Part shown: in pieces, positions 33,844-42,108 of the stretch
Layout: every line of letters starts with the position of its first letter
How positions within the stretch are numbered: the stretch's first letter is position 1
Assembly: GCA_025358485.1 (NCBI GenBank)
Contig: JANYJJ010000136.1
Location: 1 to 43,820, forward strand
DNA length: 43,820 bases
DNA from: Burkholderiales bacterium
GTDB taxonomy: Bacteria; Pseudomonadota; Gammaproteobacteria; Burkholderiales; Burkholderiaceae_C
Direction: 5' to 3'
The notes under the pieces: model-generated
Told to the model about the DNA's origin: nothing
The model's database searches: none
What the model saw: only the letters and a program-made list of their open reading frames with translations
Translations under genes and position numbers: made by a program

Positions 33844-34475
33844 CTGCGGTCGCCATGTTGGGTTGCGAATGCTGTGGATTGGTGTCGCACGTGAACCTTG
33901 AGGCGCACGACAGCGCCTGCCCGCGCTGCGGTGAAGCGCTTCACGCTTGCAAACCGCACAGCTTGCAGCGCACCTGGGCCTATTTGATCGCCGCGACGCT
34001 GGCGTATTTGCCCGCCAATTTTTTGCCGCTGATGAGCACATCGAGCGGTTTTCGGCGCAGCACCCACACCTTGTTGGGCGGCATTGCCGAGCTGTGGCAT
34101 TCCGACGCCTGGGGTTTGGCCACCATTGTGTTCATCGCCAGCATTGCGGTGCCGATTTTGAAGATAGCAACCGTGGCCTTGTTGGCCTGGAGCGTGCAGT
34201 ACGCGCCCGTGTGGCGACAGAAGGAAAGGGCGCGCTTGTTCCGGTCGGTTGAAGCAGTGGGACACTGGTCTATGCTGGATGTTTACGTCGTGGTTTTGTT
34301 GGCAGCCTTCGTGCGCTTTGGATCGGTGGCCAGCGTGAAGCCCGAGCCGGGTTTGCTGGCGTTTGCCGCGGTGGTTTTTTTGACGATGCTGGCCGCACAA
34401 AGCTTTGATGCCCGGTTGATTTGGCCTGCCAAACTCATCACAACCGAGCCGCGTTTGTTACGTTCCGCGCCATGA
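33840..34475 (+). CDS. pqiA: paraquat-inducible protein A domain protein (second copy)
   Basis: A 211-residue second half-type PqiA. It has a zinc ribbon (CECCGLVSHVNLEAHDSACPRCGEAL), membrane segments starting RTWAYLIAATLAYLPANFLPLMST, the FxPxMxTxxxG-like conserved stretch, and GHWSMLDVYVVVLLAAFVRFG, characteristic of PqiA. ATGA overlap with the first copy, and 4-nt overlap with pqiB downstream. The two copies likely form one functional PqiA. Confidence 0.9.
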   Translation: MTAVAMLGCECCGLVSHVNLEAHDSACPRCGEALHACKPHSLQRTWAYLIAATLAYLPANFLPLMSTSSGFRRSTHTLLGGIAELWHSDAWGLATIVFIASIAVPILKIATVALLAWSVQYAPVWRQKERARLFRSVEAVGHWSMLDVYVVVLLAAFVRFGSVASVKPEPGLLAFAAVVFLTMLAAQSFDARLIWPAKLITTEPRLLRSAP

Positions 34476-36250
34476 CCGAGCCTGTTTCATCTTCCGAACC
34501 TGCTGCTGCACCCGCAGCACCCGCAGCACCCGCAGCCTCAACCTCACCCGCCGCAGTCATCATCCCCACGCCGCTGATCCAACGCAAAAATCGCATGCGT
34601 TTGTCGTTGGTCTGGATCGTCCCGTTGGTGGCCTTGTTGGTGGGCGGCGCGCTGCTGCTGCGCACCTTGCTCGCGGTCGGCCCGCGCATAGAAATTGAGT
34701 TTCGCAACGCCGAAAGTTTGGAGCCCGGCAAAACCGAGGTGCGCTATAAAGAAGTCGTCATAGGCCGGGTCGAATCGGTGTCGCTGCGTGACGACAGAAC
34801 CCGCGTGATTGCCACTGTGCAGCTCGACCGTTCGGCCGCCGCCATCGCCGTGCAGGACACCGGTTTTTGGGTGGTGCGTCCGCGCGTGGCGTTGGCGGGC
34901 GTGAGCGGCTTGGGCACGCTGTTCTCGGGTGCCTACATCGGTGTGGATGCAGGCAGCATGACGCAACCTCGCAAGCAGTTCATCGGCTTGGAAGTGCCGC
35001 CCTTTGTGCTGCGCGGCGAGCCCGGTCGCAGCTTTGTTTTGCGCGCACCGAACTTGGGTTCACTCGATGTGGGCTCGCCAGTTTTGTACCGCCGCACGCC
35101 GGTGGGCCGGGTGGTCGGTTTCACCTTGCTGCCTGACGAAGATGAGCTGTCGGTGAAGGTGTTCATTGAAGGCCCATACGACCGTCTGGTTACACCGCAA
35201 TCGCGGTTTTGGAATGCCAGCGGAGTGGACCTCACGGTGAGTGCCGGAGGCTTGACGCTCAACACCCAAAGCGTGGCCACGGTGATCGCTGGCGGCGTGG
35301 CGTTTGAGCAAGCCCCCGACTCGGTCAGGTCGGCGCCCGCGGCAGCCAACACGGCCTTCACCTTGTTCGGTGATCGCCGCAGCGCCATGGCCCCACCGGA
35401 CGGCGCGGCACAGTCACTGCGCATGGTGTTCGACGGTTCGGTGCGCGGCTTGGTGGTGGGCGCACCGGTTGACTTTTTGGGCGTGGAAATTGGCAACGTG
35501 CGCTCCATCGCTTTGCAGCAAGGCGCGCCCGGCCAGCGCTTTCCTGTGTTGGTGACGGCCGATATTTATCCGCTGCGTTTTGGCAAGCTGCGCGGCGTGC
35601 CGGGCAAGGCCAACGCCAACGCCACCGAACCGGAAGGCAGTTTGGCTTTGCTGCAGCGCCTGGCTGACAGCGGCTTGCGAGCGCAATTGCGCACCGGCAA
35701 CTTGCTGACCAATCAGTTGTACGTGGCACTGGATTTTTTGCCACCGTCTGCGAAACAAACCAAGACGGCACTGCTGGCCGATGCCGAAGGCGTCATCACT
35801 TTGCCCACCATGCCCGGCACCTTGAGCGAGCTTCAACCGCAGGTCGCCAGCATCGTTGACAAGCTCAGCAAAATTCCTTTCCAAGACATTGCCGCTTCAG
35901 TCCAAACCACGCTCAGCCAAGTCAACACCGCAGTGGCGGCCTTCGGTGGTTTGACCCCCGAGGCGCAGAAGGCATTGGTCGGCGTGCAAACCACACTGGC
36001 CGATGTGCAACGCACTTTGGGCAGCGCGCAAGCCACGATGAAAAACATCGACCAAAACCTGCTCGACGAACGGGCACCTGTGCAGCGTCAGTTTGAACAA
36101 ACCTTGATGGAAGTGCAACGCGCGGCGCAGTCGCTTCGTGTGCTGACTGACTACTTGCAACTTCACCCCGAAGCCGTGGTTCGAGGCAAGCCAGCCGACG
36201 CGCCTGTGCAGACGCTGCCGCCTTCCACTTCTGAGAAGAAAGCGCCATGA
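34472..36250 (+). CDS. pqiB: intermembrane transport protein PqiB (MCE/MlaD domains)
   Basis: A 592-residue inner-membrane-anchored protein that builds a periplasmic tube for phospholipid transport between membranes. After a Pro/Ala-rich head (coded by imperfect CCCGCAGCA repeats) comes a membrane helix (LSLVWIVPLVALLVGGALLL). Three MCE domains follow, starting near IEIEFRNAESLEPGKTEVRYKEVVIGRVESV, FVLRAPNLGSLDVGSPVLYRRTPVGRVVGF and LRMVFDGSVRGLVVGAPVDFLGVEIGNV. A C-terminal helical stretch ends the protein (QTTLADVQRTLGSAQATMKNIDQ). ATG 34472 overlaps the pqiA stop; the longer frame from 34421 is rejected. Confidence 0.92.
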   Translation: MTEPVSSSEPAAAPAAPAAPAASTSPAAVIIPTPLIQRKNRMRLSLVWIVPLVALLVGGALLLRTLLAVGPRIEIEFRNAESLEPGKTEVRYKEVVIGRVESVSLRDDRTRVIATVQLDRSAAAIAVQDTGFWVVRPRVALAGVSGLGTLFSGAYIGVDAGSMTQPRKQFIGLEVPPFVLRGEPGRSFVLRAPNLGSLDVGSPVLYRRTPVGRVVGFTLLPDEDELSVKVFIEGPYDRLVTPQSRFWNASGVDLTVSAGGLTLNTQSVATVIAGGVAFEQAPDSVRSAPAAANTAFTLFGDRRSAMAPPDGAAQSLRMVFDGSVRGLVVGAPVDFLGVEIGNVRSIALQQGAPGQRFPVLVTADIYPLRFGKLRGVPGKANANATEPEGSLALLQRLADSGLRAQLRTGNLLTNQLYVALDFLPPSAKQTKTALLADAEGVITLPTMPGTLSELQPQVASIVDKLSKIPFQDIAASVQTTLSQVNTAVAAFGGLTPEAQKALVGVQTTLADVQRTLGSAQATMKNIDQNLLDERAPVQRQFEQTLMEVQRAAQSLRVLTDYLQLHPEAVVRGKPADAPVQTLPPSTSEKKAP

Positions 36251-36900
36251 CGTCCAGGTTCCGCCACCCATTTATTTCTGCCGCTATCTCCGCCACTATC
36301 GCTGCTGCCGTCGCATGCGTCAGCCTCCAACTGCAGGGTTGCGCAGCCGCGCCTGCGGTCCGATTTCACAGCCTGTTGGCGCTGGATGGCCCAGCGCGTG
36401 CAACGTCTTTGACCTCCGGGTTTGCGGTGACCTCGGCGACCGTGACGGTACCGCCCCAGGTTGATCAACCGCAGTGGTTGCTGCGAAATGTTGACGGCAC
36501 GCTCAGCTTGCTGGAGCAAGAACGCTGGGTCGCCCCCTTGCGCGGCGAGTTGCAAAGTGCGTTGCTCGACCGCTGGGTCAGCGCTTGGGGCGCACGCGCG
36601 CCGGAGGCTTCAGCATCCAAAGAGAACACATGGCGCGTGACGGTTGATGTCACGCGTTGGGAGGCCGCACCAGGCCGAGAGGTGAGGTTGGAAAGCCGCT
36701 GGTCGGCAAGCTCTGCAAGCACGGTCTTAACCTGCAGATCCTTCATTCAAGAAGCCACCGTGAACGACGGGGGATCGGCCATATTGGCGCTGGCGTCCAG
36801 CCACCGCAGGGCCGTCATTCGGCTTGCCGACGAAGTTGCAAGCCGCCTCACTGAAATTCAAAAAAGCGGAATCGCTCGCTGCGCTGACTTGCCTGCTTGA
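36247..36900 (+). CDS. pqiC: PqiC-type outer-membrane lipoprotein (ABC-type transport auxiliary family)
   Basis: A 217-residue lipoprotein with a long basic/hydrophobic signal and lipobox LQGC (Cys about residue 32). The mature part has the ABC_trans_aux fold pattern: RFHSLLALDG, VTVPPQVDQPQWLLRNVDGTLSLLEQERWVAPLRGELQSALLDRW, VTVDVTRWEAAPGREVRLESRWS. It completes the pqiABC set and likely anchors PqiB to the outer membrane. It overlaps pqiB by 4 nt (ATGA) and ends 4 nt before the convergent gene. Confidence 0.88.
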   Translation: MTSRFRHPFISAAISATIAAAVACVSLQLQGCAAAPAVRFHSLLALDGPARATSLTSGFAVTSATVTVPPQVDQPQWLLRNVDGTLSLLEQERWVAPLRGELQSALLDRWVSAWGARAPEASASKENTWRVTVDVTRWEAAPGREVRLESRWSASSASTVLTCRSFIQEATVNDGGSAILALASSHRRAVIRLADEVASRLTEIQKSGIARCADLPA

Positions 36901-36910
36901 GTCTTCAAGC
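36895..36910. terminator. palindrome at convergent stops, possible weak terminator
   Basis: GCTTGA-gtct-TCAAGC contains both convergent stop codons (pqiC TGA at 36898-36900, DUF2177 TGA at 36905-36907). There is no U run, so it may be only a coincidental or weak terminator. Confidence 0.3.
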
Positions 36911-37300
36911 GGCCTGATACGCCCACCGACCTGCCAAGGCCGAAACGGTGCTCACGGCGGTGCCCCAAGTCATGTCGATCAGGGCCAAGCTGGCGGGCCA
37001 GTTTTTCAAGGTCGCCAAGTTGGTGAGGTCGTAAGTCGCGTAAGCGAAGAAGCCGAACAAGGCCGCCTTGATGGCGGTTTCGCCCCAGCCCATAGCTGCG
37101 CCCGGCACCACCGCAAACACCATCAAGCCCACTGGATAGAGCAGGTAGAACAGTGCGCCGACCGCCAACCTGGGCTCCGCGGACATCAGGTGACCGATGC
37201 CCTGTTGATATAGCGGTTTGGCAATCCAGCCCAACCAGACCAAGTCAATTGCCACCATGACCAAGGCGGTGGCAGCGTAGGCGAGCAGGGTTTTTTGCAT
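36905..37300 (-). CDS. DUF2177 family membrane protein
   Basis: A 131-residue integral membrane protein with four hydrophobic segments. Family features are VAIDLVWLGWIAKPLYQQGIGHLM near the N-terminus and AALFGFFAYATYDLTNLATLKNWP in the third segment. Function is unknown; DUF2177 proteins are about this size and widespread. Start ATG 37300, no strong Shine-Dalgarno sequence. Convergent with pqiC. Confidence 0.88.
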   Translation of the reverse strand: MQKTLLAYAATALVMVAIDLVWLGWIAKPLYQQGIGHLMSAEPRLAVGALFYLLYPVGLMVFAVVPGAAMGWGETAIKAALFGFFAYATYDLTNLATLKNWPASLALIDMTWGTAVSTVSALAGRWAYQAA

Positions 37301-37516
37301 GGTTTTTCAGGTTATATGGTGTTGCTGCGATTTCACTGCGTCACTGCGTCATGGCGTCGCTTTTCCTCGGCCCTGCAGGGTGATCTCATGAAACAGAAAG
37401 CGGCGGCGTTGCAAATTCCTGCGGGCACTCGCGATGGCCAGGACCTCACTTTTTTTTGCGCTTTGTCGTTGTCAGTTTCATGAATCACGTGAGCCTTCTG
37501 ACAGCACTAACAGGCC
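37301..37516. other. spacer between DUF2177 gene and DUF1501 gene
   Basis: No gene, clear promoter or terminator is recognised. The spacer has a short T run (37449-37456) and an A/T-richer right half with ttcatgaatcacgtgag near 37475. Confidence 0.3.
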
Positions 37517-38743
37517 CTAAGCTTTCGGAACAGACAAACTTTTTATTGACTCGCTGCCCGGAAAAATCTGCGTATTCAGCGCGTCGGTGCTCACCGACAT
37601 GTGATCCGACAGCACGCCCTTCAGCACGCTGCGGATGTCGGTCGTGATTCGCAAGTCGCGGCCCTCGAAGCGGTCTTTCTTGGCCAAGCCTGGCCAATCG
37701 CCCCAGACACGGCCGCCGCTGACCTTGCCGCCCAACACAAACGCCACACCGCCGGTGCCGTGATCTGTGCCCTGGGTGCCGTTCATGGCCACTTCGCGGC
37801 CGAATTCGCTGACGACGACAACCACGGTGTTCTGCCACGTGCTGCTGGGCAGCAGGCCCTCGCGCAACGCGGCCAATCCGTTGTCAAGCTGGCGCAAGTT
37901 GTTGGAAATAGCCCCTGTGGGCGCGGCTTGGTTGGCGTGGCTGTCCCAGCCTCCCAACTCCAACACGGCGGCTTGAGGCCCGTCGGCTTGCGCTAAAAAC
38001 TCGGCGGCTCGCTTGGCCAAGGCGGCGAAGTTGCCCGTCTTGTTGCCACCGGCGCTTGTCCTGTCCGCGTTCTTGTCAACGTTCATGTCGGCGTTCATGC
38101 TGGTGTCAAAGTGCAGCGCCCGTGCGCGTGACAAAGCCAACCCCAAAGCAGGGTCGTTGCCGTACATGCGCTCCATGCGATTCACCAAATCCACCGACGG
38201 GTCGGGCAAGTTGGAGGGTGCCCAGGTGTCGATGGTGCCCGTGCCTCGCAGCACCAAAGGCACGGTGGTGCTCAGCGCCAAACCTTTGCTGCGCTGCACG
38301 CCGAGTGCGCGGCCCAGCCATCCGGTGCTGAGCTCATACGGACGGCTGCCCCCCGACTCCAACACCTGCTGCGCATCGAAGTGCGAGCGGTCGCGGTAGC
38401 CCAAGCCCACTGCGTGCACCACGCCCATTTCGCCGCGCTGGTACAGGCTGTGCAATTGCGCCAAGTTGGGGTGCATCGCGAAGCTGCTGTCCAGCGGCAA
38501 GACTGGCTCGGCGTATTGCGACAACGCACCTCGCGCGGCGATGAAATCGGGGTCGCCCACGGCAGGCACCGCATACAAACCGTCCATACCACCGCGCAAG
38601 ATAACCATGACAAAGCGCTTCTGGCTGCCTGCCGCGTGGCTCGGTGTTGCGGCAAAACTCAGCGTGGCCAAGGGTGAGCTTGACGCACCGCCAAGCAAGG
38701 CTTTGATGAGCAAACGGCGCTTAAAAAACGGTGAGGTGTTCAT
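37517..38743 (-). CDS. DUF1501 family exported protein
   Basis: A 408-residue protein with a twin-Arg-like N-terminus (FFKRRLLIKALLGGASSSPL), so possibly Tat-exported, then the DUF1501 core. That core reads FVMVILRGGMDGLYAVPAVGDPDF, FAMHPNLAQLHSLYQRGEMGVVHAVGLGYRDRSHFDAQQVLESG, AAVLELGGWDSHANQ, VVVVSEFGREVAMNGTQGTDHGTGGVAFVLGG. This alkaline-phosphatase/sulfatase-like metal site pattern (D, H, DHG) suggests a secreted hydrolase fold; activity is unknown. A 20-residue Asn/Asp-rich insertion (MNADMNVDKNADRT) is present in the middle. Good Shine-Dalgarno sequence AAGGAC. Follows the DUF1800 gene by 13 nt. Confidence 0.9.
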   Translation of the reverse strand: MNTSPFFKRRLLIKALLGGASSSPLATLSFAATPSHAAGSQKRFVMVILRGGMDGLYAVPAVGDPDFIAARGALSQYAEPVLPLDSSFAMHPNLAQLHSLYQRGEMGVVHAVGLGYRDRSHFDAQQVLESGGSRPYELSTGWLGRALGVQRSKGLALSTTVPLVLRGTGTIDTWAPSNLPDPSVDLVNRMERMYGNDPALGLALSRARALHFDTSMNADMNVDKNADRTSAGGNKTGNFAALAKRAAEFLAQADGPQAAVLELGGWDSHANQAAPTGAISNNLRQLDNGLAALREGLLPSSTWQNTVVVVVSEFGREVAMNGTQGTDHGTGGVAFVLGGKVSGGRVWGDWPGLAKKDRFEGRDLRITTDIRSVLKGVLSDHMSVSTDALNTQIFPGSESIKSLSVPKA

Positions 38744-38756
38744 GTGATCTTGTCCT

Positions 38757-40181
38757 TCAGCGGCGTTGAAATTCAGGCGACATCAACAGCAGCGCGAGGG
38801 CTTGCGGTCCGTCGGCTGCACGCTCAATTTGCAAGCGGGTGCCCTCGCTCAGTTGAGCCCCCAAGCTGGCCGATGCCAGCGCGCGGGCGTCTACGGTGCG
38901 TCCTAGGCGCTCGGCCACGCGGGTCGCCCATTCCATGCGTTGCCACACCGCTTCAGGCCCCAACCAGTCATCGGCTTTGTCGGGCCAACCGGCGGGCGAC
39001 GATGCGCCGTGAGGGCGCTGCCCCAGCGTGTTGATGATGCCTGTGGCGTTGTTCATCAAAGGCGCGCTGACCCGGTCCTCCAGCCGCGCCGTCAAACCCA
39101 GCACGCGCACGGTCGACACCACAAATTCTTCCGGCGTTTTCAGTTTCACGGCGGGGGCCGCCCACGCCTCGGGGCTGCGGATCAGCTCGCGGTAGACCTC
39201 GGCCAGTTGCCCGCGGCTGCGCAGGTAGGCGGCCGTCAATTTGTCCACCACCGATGCTGGAGGTTCGTCGGCAATGAAGTGGCGCGCCAGCTTGGTGGCA
39301 ATGAAGCGCGCGGTGGCGGGGTGTTCCGCCAAGTCATGCAGCACGGCGCGCAAGGCCTCGGGTCCGGCGTGGTAGCTCTTGCCGAGCACGGTTTTGCTGC
39401 CGGGTTCGTGCCAGGTTGGATCGAAGCGAATCGAAGCATCTGTTTGCTGCGGCGGAATGCGCCAACCCGTCAGCACGGCTGCAAACGCGGTGACATCGGC
39501 CTGCCGGTAGCCGCCAGCTTGGTCGGCACGCCCGTTGGCGGCTCCCAGCGTGTGCAGCTCCAGCACCTCGCGCGCAAGGTTTTCGTTCAGGCCTGCGGCG
39601 CGGCGCGGCTGCGTCATGTCTGGTGCGGCGTTTTGTGCGCGTTTGGCCGAACGCAGCGCAAACACTGAATTCGGCCCCGCCGATTGGTTGTTGTCCAGAT
39701 AGCGCAGCATGGCCGGATGCGTCGTGGCGTCAGCCAGCATTTGCTCAAAACTGCCAGCAATGTTGGGCCGAATCGCATCACGTTCGAATGCGCCCACCAA
39801 GCCTCGCACGCTCCCTTTGGTGAGCGACACCGTGAAGTGATTGGCCCAAAACCAAACCAGCCGTTCCGCGAAAGGGCGTTGAGTTTGTGCGGCGGTGTTA
39901 AAGCGCGATCGCACATCGGCGGCAATCACCTCGCGGTAGTGGCCGGCCAGAACTTGCTCGGCCGTCATGCCGAGCGGTGGGTTTTTGGCCAAGCGGCGGT
40001 TCTCGGCCTCGGCGGCCACGTGGGCCACCGCTTGGTCGGTATTCAGCAAGCCTTCGCCGCGTGCTGCATCTGCTGGGCCAATCTGCGCCAGCAACCATGC
40101 TTGCGGATCACTCTGCATGGTGTTGAGGTTCGCCTCTCCCAGACCAAATCTGTGTGCGGCGATGGCGGCGGTGTGGTTCAT
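38757..40181 (-). CDS. DUF1800 family protein
   Basis: A 474-residue protein of the DUF1800 family, which is nearly always encoded beside a DUF1501 gene. Motifs: AAHRFGLGEANLN, ERLVWFWANHFTVS, RDAIRPNIAGSFEQMLADATTHPAMLRYLDNNQS, LNENLAREVLELHTLGAANGRA, QADVTAFAAVLTGWRI, YHAGPEALRAVLHDLAEHPATARFIATKLARHFIADEPP. No signal peptide is evident. Function is unknown; the pair likely works together. First gene of the pair, transcribed toward DUF1501. Confidence 0.9.
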   Translation of the reverse strand: MNHTAAIAAHRFGLGEANLNTMQSDPQAWLLAQIGPADAARGEGLLNTDQAVAHVAAEAENRRLAKNPPLGMTAEQVLAGHYREVIAADVRSRFNTAAQTQRPFAERLVWFWANHFTVSLTKGSVRGLVGAFERDAIRPNIAGSFEQMLADATTHPAMLRYLDNNQSAGPNSVFALRSAKRAQNAAPDMTQPRRAAGLNENLAREVLELHTLGAANGRADQAGGYRQADVTAFAAVLTGWRIPPQQTDASIRFDPTWHEPGSKTVLGKSYHAGPEALRAVLHDLAEHPATARFIATKLARHFIADEPPASVVDKLTAAYLRSRGQLAEVYRELIRSPEAWAAPAVKLKTPEEFVVSTVRVLGLTARLEDRVSAPLMNNATGIINTLGQRPHGASSPAGWPDKADDWLGPEAVWQRMEWATRVAERLGRTVDARALASASLGAQLSEGTRLQIERAADGPQALALLLMSPEFQRR

Positions 40182-40320
40182 GCAGGCATCCAGTAAGCGC
40201 GTGTGCGGTGTTTAAGCAACGCGCCAAGCGCGTACACGGAAGGACAGACAAACCCAGGCGGCTTTGCAAAGTTATGTTTTAACGCGCCCTGGAATCGGAC
40301 ATAGGGAAACGCGGAACAAA

Positions 40321-40352
40321 AAAACGGCCCGGTGCTGCCACCGGGCCGTTTT
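40321..40352. terminator. rho-independent terminator of the phasin gene
   Basis: Near-perfect hairpin AAAACGGCCCGGT / loop GCTGCC / ACCGGGCCGTTTT, with A and T flanks, 31 nt past the phasin stop. Symmetric, so it can also act on the DUF1800 side. Confidence 0.93.
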
Positions 40353-40383
40353 CATGTTGACTTCGCTGAAGTCTGTGACGTTC

Positions 40384-40929
40384 TTAGCGCTTGGCTTTGG
40401 TCGCAGCTTGAGTTGCCTTGACTGCCGTTGCCGAGATGGCATTGAAGTTGGCTTCGGCCACGTTGGTGGCTTGCTTGGCAGCCTTTTGCACGCCGTCAAA
40501 CGCGTTGTTGGCAGCGGCCACAGCCGACTTGACCAGCGACAGCACGTTCTCTGAACCAGCAGGTGCGTTCTTCATGCTGCTGTCCACCAGCGACATGAAT
40601 TTTTTCTGTGCGTCGGCAGCGGTGCTCTCAGCAACCTTGGTCACTTCAGCGGTGGTGCTGGAAGCGATGTCGTACAGGTGACGGCTGTAGGCAGCAGCTT
40701 TCTCGGCCACGGGTTGCAGCATGCCGGCTTGCAGAGCCATCAGCTCTTGCGCGTCTTTCACAGACAGCGTGGCCTTGGCGGTGTCTGCCATTTCGCCCAT
40801 GGCGGCTTTGGCGACTTGCAGGTTCAGCTCGACCAACTTCTCAACACCTTCGAAGGCCTTGCTGGTCAGACCCAGCAGGGTTTCGATGTTGGATTTGTGG
40901 GCGGCCATCATTTGCTCGGCAGTGATCAT
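40384..40929 (-). CDS. phaP: phasin family protein
   Basis: Amphipathic helical protein that coats polyhydroxyalkanoate granules. The 181-residue form begins [44 protein letters not shown] and continues as almost unbroken Ala-rich helix, typical of the Burkholderiales phasin family. It ends in a Lys/Ala tail. TGGAG lies about 9 nt upstream of ATG. The frame is open much further 5', but that part crosses the promoter and is rejected. Divergent from the HDAC-family gene. Expression is probably controlled by PhaR through the two sites described separately. Confidence 0.93.
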   Translation of the reverse strand: MITAEQMMAAHKSNIETLLGLTSKAFEGVEKLVELNLQVAKAAMGEMADTAKATLSVKDAQELMALQAGMLQPVAEKAAAYSRHLYDIASSTTAEVTKVAESTAADAQKKFMSLVDSSMKNAPAGSENVLSLVKSAVAAANNAFDGVQKAAKQATNVAEANFNAISATAVKATQAATKAKR

Positions 40930-40980
40930 GTGTTTGCTCCAGAGGGTTGAAAAAGCGGTTGGAAATTTGATTTGCAGGTT

Positions 40981-40997
40981 ATGTTGCACTGCAACAT
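40981..40997. promoter_or_regulatory. PhaR-like operator, start-site proximal
   Basis: ATGTTGCACTGCAACAT is a perfect 8+1+8 inverted repeat with the TGC/GCA core known from PHA regulator PhaR sites. It covers the expected phasin transcription start. Confidence 0.75.
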
Positions 40998-41004
40998 AGG
41001 CCGA

Positions 41005-41032
41005 ATTGTAGGCGCGCACGCCATGAAAGCAA
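41005..41032 (-). promoter_or_regulatory. sigma70 promoter of the phasin gene
   Basis: On the minus strand TTGCTT (41027-41032) is separated by 16 nt from TACAAT (41005-41010); CTTGCT with a 17-nt spacer is equivalent. The start would fall near 40998, at the edge of the proximal palindrome, about 70 nt from ATG. Confidence 0.7.
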
Positions 41033-41040
41033 GCGTTTTT

Positions 41041-41056
41041 TGTTGCAGTGCAGCAA
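41041..41056. promoter_or_regulatory. PhaR-like operator, upstream
   Basis: TGTTGCAGTGCAGCAA on the plus strand shares GCACTGCAACA (inverted) with the proximal site. It lies just upstream of the phasin -35 box and between the divergent genes. Confidence 0.6.
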
Positions 41057-41124
41057 AATGGAAGGCGAGCTCTAAATTGGCAAATGCGCGCGCCGCCATT
41101 CGCGGGTCGGCACAATCCGGCGTC

Positions 41125-42066
41125 ATGCAGGCCTTTCACTCTGACACCTTCGTGCTGCCACTGCCCGAGGGCCACAGTTTTCCCATGAGCAAGTACCGCT
41201 TGCTGCGTCAGCGGGTCGAAGCCGAGTTGCCTCAAATTGATCTGTGCGAAGCGCCCATGGCCAGCGACGGCGAACTCGCCCTGGCGCACAGCCCGAGCTA
41301 CGTGAACCACGTTGCCGACGGCCTGCTCAGCGCCGCGCAGCAACGCGAAATCGGCTTCCCGTGGAGCCCGCGCATGGTCGAGCGCGCGCGCCGCTCGGTG
41401 GGTGCCACGATTGCTGCGGCACGGGCTGCCCTGCGCGACGGCGTTGCGGCCAACTTGGCGGGCGGCACGCATCACGCGCACGCCGACAAAGGTTCGGGTT
41501 ACTGCGTCTTCAACGACGTGGCCGTGGCCGCGAGGTTGATGCAGGCTGAACATCACCGTCAACATCGCCGCTTGTTGCGCGTGGCCGTGGTCGACTTGGA
41601 CGTGCATCAAGGCAATGGCACAGCGTCTATTTTTCGAGACGATTCGACCGTGTTCACGCTGTCAATCCACGGTGAAAAGAACTTCCCGTTTCGCAAAGAG
41701 GCCAGCGACCTGGACGTGAATTTGCCCGATGGTTGTGGTGATTGCGAATACCTCGACGCCTTGGACGCGGCCCTGGCCACGCTCTGGTCACTTCACGCTG
41801 AAGCCATGCCAAATCTGATTTTTTACGTGGCCGGTGCCGACCCGCACGAGGGCGATCGTTTGGGCCGTTTGAAGCTGTCAGCTGCTGCCTTGACCGAGCG
41901 CGACCGGCGTGTCTTCAGCGCAGCGCGTGCACGCGAAATTCCCGTCGCGGTGTCGATGGCCGGTGGTTACGGCCGTGACATTGCCGATACTGTCGCCGTC
42001 CACTTCAGCACTTTGAAGCTGGCCAGCGAGTTGGGTTGGCGCAAAAAAAGTGCGACCGTCGAATGA
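41125..42066 (+). CDS. histone deacetylase family protein (HDAC-like amidohydrolase)
   Basis: A 313-residue zinc amidohydrolase of the HDAC/AcuC/acetylpolyamine family. Seen: [71 protein letters not shown] (active-site His pair), [18 protein letters not shown] (metal Asp/His), [17 protein letters not shown] (second metal Asp) and SMAGGYGRD. The metal and catalytic residues are present, so it is probably active, on an unknown acylated substrate. ATG 41125 is preferred because the conserved part starts there; an open frame runs to 40972. No strong ribosome binding site. Nitroreductase follows after 42 nt. Confidence 0.9.
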   Translation: MQAFHSDTFVLPLPEGHSFPMSKYRLLRQRVEAELPQIDLCEAPMASDGELALAHSPSYVNHVADGLLSAAQQREIGFPWSPRMVERARRSVGATIAAARAALRDGVAANLAGGTHHAHADKGSGYCVFNDVAVAARLMQAEHHRQHRRLLRVAVVDLDVHQGNGTASIFRDDSTVFTLSIHGEKNFPFRKEASDLDVNLPDGCGDCEYLDALDAALATLWSLHAEAMPNLIFYVAGADPHEGDRLGRLKLSAAALTERDRRVFSAARAREIPVAVSMAGGYGRDIADTVAVHFSTLKLASELGWRKKSATVE

Positions 42067-42108
42067 AACAATGCAGCACCATTTTTTGAATTCGCAAGGA
42101 AGTCCTTG

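Noticed and set aside
33115-34400. Long minus-strand frames opposite the pqi genes
   Set aside because: They are His/Gln/Arg-rich antisense shadows; the plus-strand frames have zinc ribbons, membrane helices and overlapping starts.
40930-41610. N-terminal extension of the phasin frame (about 227 residues)
   Set aside because: It runs across the promoter and into the HDAC-like gene on the other strand; the phasin family start and Shine-Dalgarno sequence are at 40929.
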